This document shows, in pieces, positions 46,736 to 47,162 of a DNA stretch of 47,162 nucleotides. The notes under the pieces were generated by a model, which was given only the letters and a program-made list of their open reading frames with translations, was not told where the DNA came from and did no database searches. Each line of letters begins with the position of its first letter. The first letter of the stretch is position 1. Source of the stretch: JAYVYM01 sp046593925 (GTDB taxonomy: Bacteria; Actinomycetota; Actinomycetes; Mycobacteriales; SCTD01); assembly GCA_046593925.1 (NCBI GenBank), contig JBKJQN010000075.1, forward strand, positions 1 to 47,162, written 5' to 3'. The translations under genes and the position numbers were made by a program.

Positions 46736-47162
46736 TCAGCGGCTGCGCCGGGCGGGCTGCGACTGGCCGGCCCGCGCGGCGAGCTCGGCGCGGGTCCGGG
46801 CCGGGCCCGCCTTCGGTCCACCACCGGAGCGCGCCCGTGCCGGCTTCGCCGACCCGGACCCGGACCCGGACCCCGACCCAGCGGTACGGCGACCCTGGGC
46901 GGGGCGGGCGGGGCGCGCCTGCGGTGCCGGCTCGACCACCGGGGCCGGCGCGACGTACTGCGCCGGCGGCCCGGTGAGGTCGGTGATGGTGCTGTCGCCG
47001 GGTCGCACGCTCACCGTCAGCGGCCGGATGCCGGCCTGCCTGGCCAGCGTGCGTACCTCCGCGGTCTGGTCAGGCGTGGCGAGAGTGACGACGGTGCCGC
47101 CGGCGCCGGCCCGCGCCGTCCGGCCGGAGCGGTGCAGGTACGCCTTGTGCTCGGTCGGCGGG
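46736..47162 (-). CDS. DEAD-box RNA helicase, C-terminal part
   Basis: The minus frame is open from the window edge and begins inside the helicase C-terminal domain with AYLHRSGRTARAGAGG, the motif VI arginine fingers of DEAD-box RNA helicases (RhlE-like). A disordered basic tail follows, with a Gly-Ser repeat encoded by GGACCC-type hexamers near 46853-46880 and ending Ala-Arg-Arg-Ser-Arg at TGA 46738-46736. The N-terminal ATPase domain lies outside the window. Confidence 0.88.
   Translation of the reverse strand, partial: PPTEHKAYLHRSGRTARAGAGGTVVTLATPDQTAEVRTLARQAGIRPLTVSVRPGDSTITDLTGPPAQYVAPAPVVEPAPQARPARPAQGRRTAGSGSGSGSGSAKPARARSGGGPKAGPARTRAELAARAGQSQPARRSR

Noticed and set aside
46850..46882. 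GGACCC-type hexamer repeat
   Set aside because: It encodes the Gly-Ser linker of the helicase tail and is explained by coding.
1..47162. tRNA or rRNA genes
   Set aside because: None noticed on reading either strand; no cloverleaf with a T-loop consensus was recognised, though a covariance search was not possible.

Overview
The window is high-GC DNA with dense, often overlapping genes and frequent GTG starts. Gene content (WhiB1, the SigR/SigH-RsrA pair, an actinobacterial SRAP-aroA-rsgA block, DtxR, the tiny ribosomal protein bL37) points to an actinobacterium outside the mycobacteria. The order whiB1(+), pdtaS(-), anti-sigma(-), sigH/R(-), SRAP(-), aroA(+), rsgA(+) follows, from memory, the Rv3219-Rv3228 order of Mycobacterium tuberculosis, but about 11.6 kb of other genes sits between pdtaS and the anti-sigma gene.

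Layout: 1-4060 regulation and lipid kinase (SigF-type sigma, membrane protein, diacylglycerol-kinase-like protein, WhiB1, PdtaS). 4081-6520 is a decayed patch: a small membrane protein with an in-frame amber codon, a GIY-YIG-like protein, a twice-frameshifted gene, an HNH remnant and an alcohol dehydrogenase remnant. 6551-11028 holds bioB-tag-tauE, a hydrolase, a DUF1348 protein and a GNAT protein whose C-terminus looks like the biotin synthase auxiliary protein BsaP. 11035-15673 holds a PilT ATPase, an M24 peptidase, DUF5317, a broken DinB/DUF664 gene, bL37 and galE. 15697-18663 holds RsrA-SigR with a recognisable autogenous promoter, a DtxR-type repressor, a hydrolase and a DksA-like protein. 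18760-21060 is again degenerate, with a 21-bp inverted repeat. 21100-25023 is lipoprotein, aroA, rsgA and a winged-helix protein. 25237-31711 has a diiron protein with its TetR regulator, EthD, an adenylate-forming enzyme and a Ski2-like helicase. 31747-35173 has an ECF sigma factor with a membrane partner, DUF998 and an acyl-CoA dehydrogenase. 35338-39111 contains a small divergent fatty-acid-type locus (two acyl carrier proteins, a ketoreductase, a ketosynthase) and an inositol-monophosphatase-like enzyme. 39166-47162 has a diguanylate cyclase, tandem repeats, a UVR-motif protein, membrane protein, MsrA, K+/H+ antiporter, RF3 and a DEAD-box helicase cut by the window end.

Regulation: many genes have a TAnnnT hexamer 6-8 nt before the start codon and no Shine-Dalgarno, the signature of leaderless transcripts; this pattern fixes many starts. 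SigR-type promoters (GGGAA[T/G]-N18-GTT) precede sigR itself and msrA, suggesting a thiol-oxidative-stress circuit inside the window.

Most unusual items: (i) three exact 99-bp-spaced micro-ORFs, each with a Shine-Dalgarno-like stretch and each encoding the heptapeptide MRATKWT; (ii) a 79-bp hairpin element present twice, 7.1 kb apart, with compensatory stem changes and a duplicated left arm; (iii) a GNAT-BsaP-like fusion in the same window as bioB; (iv) a long SigR isoform start placed behind the autogenous promoter. All calls come from reading the sequence; no database search was possible.
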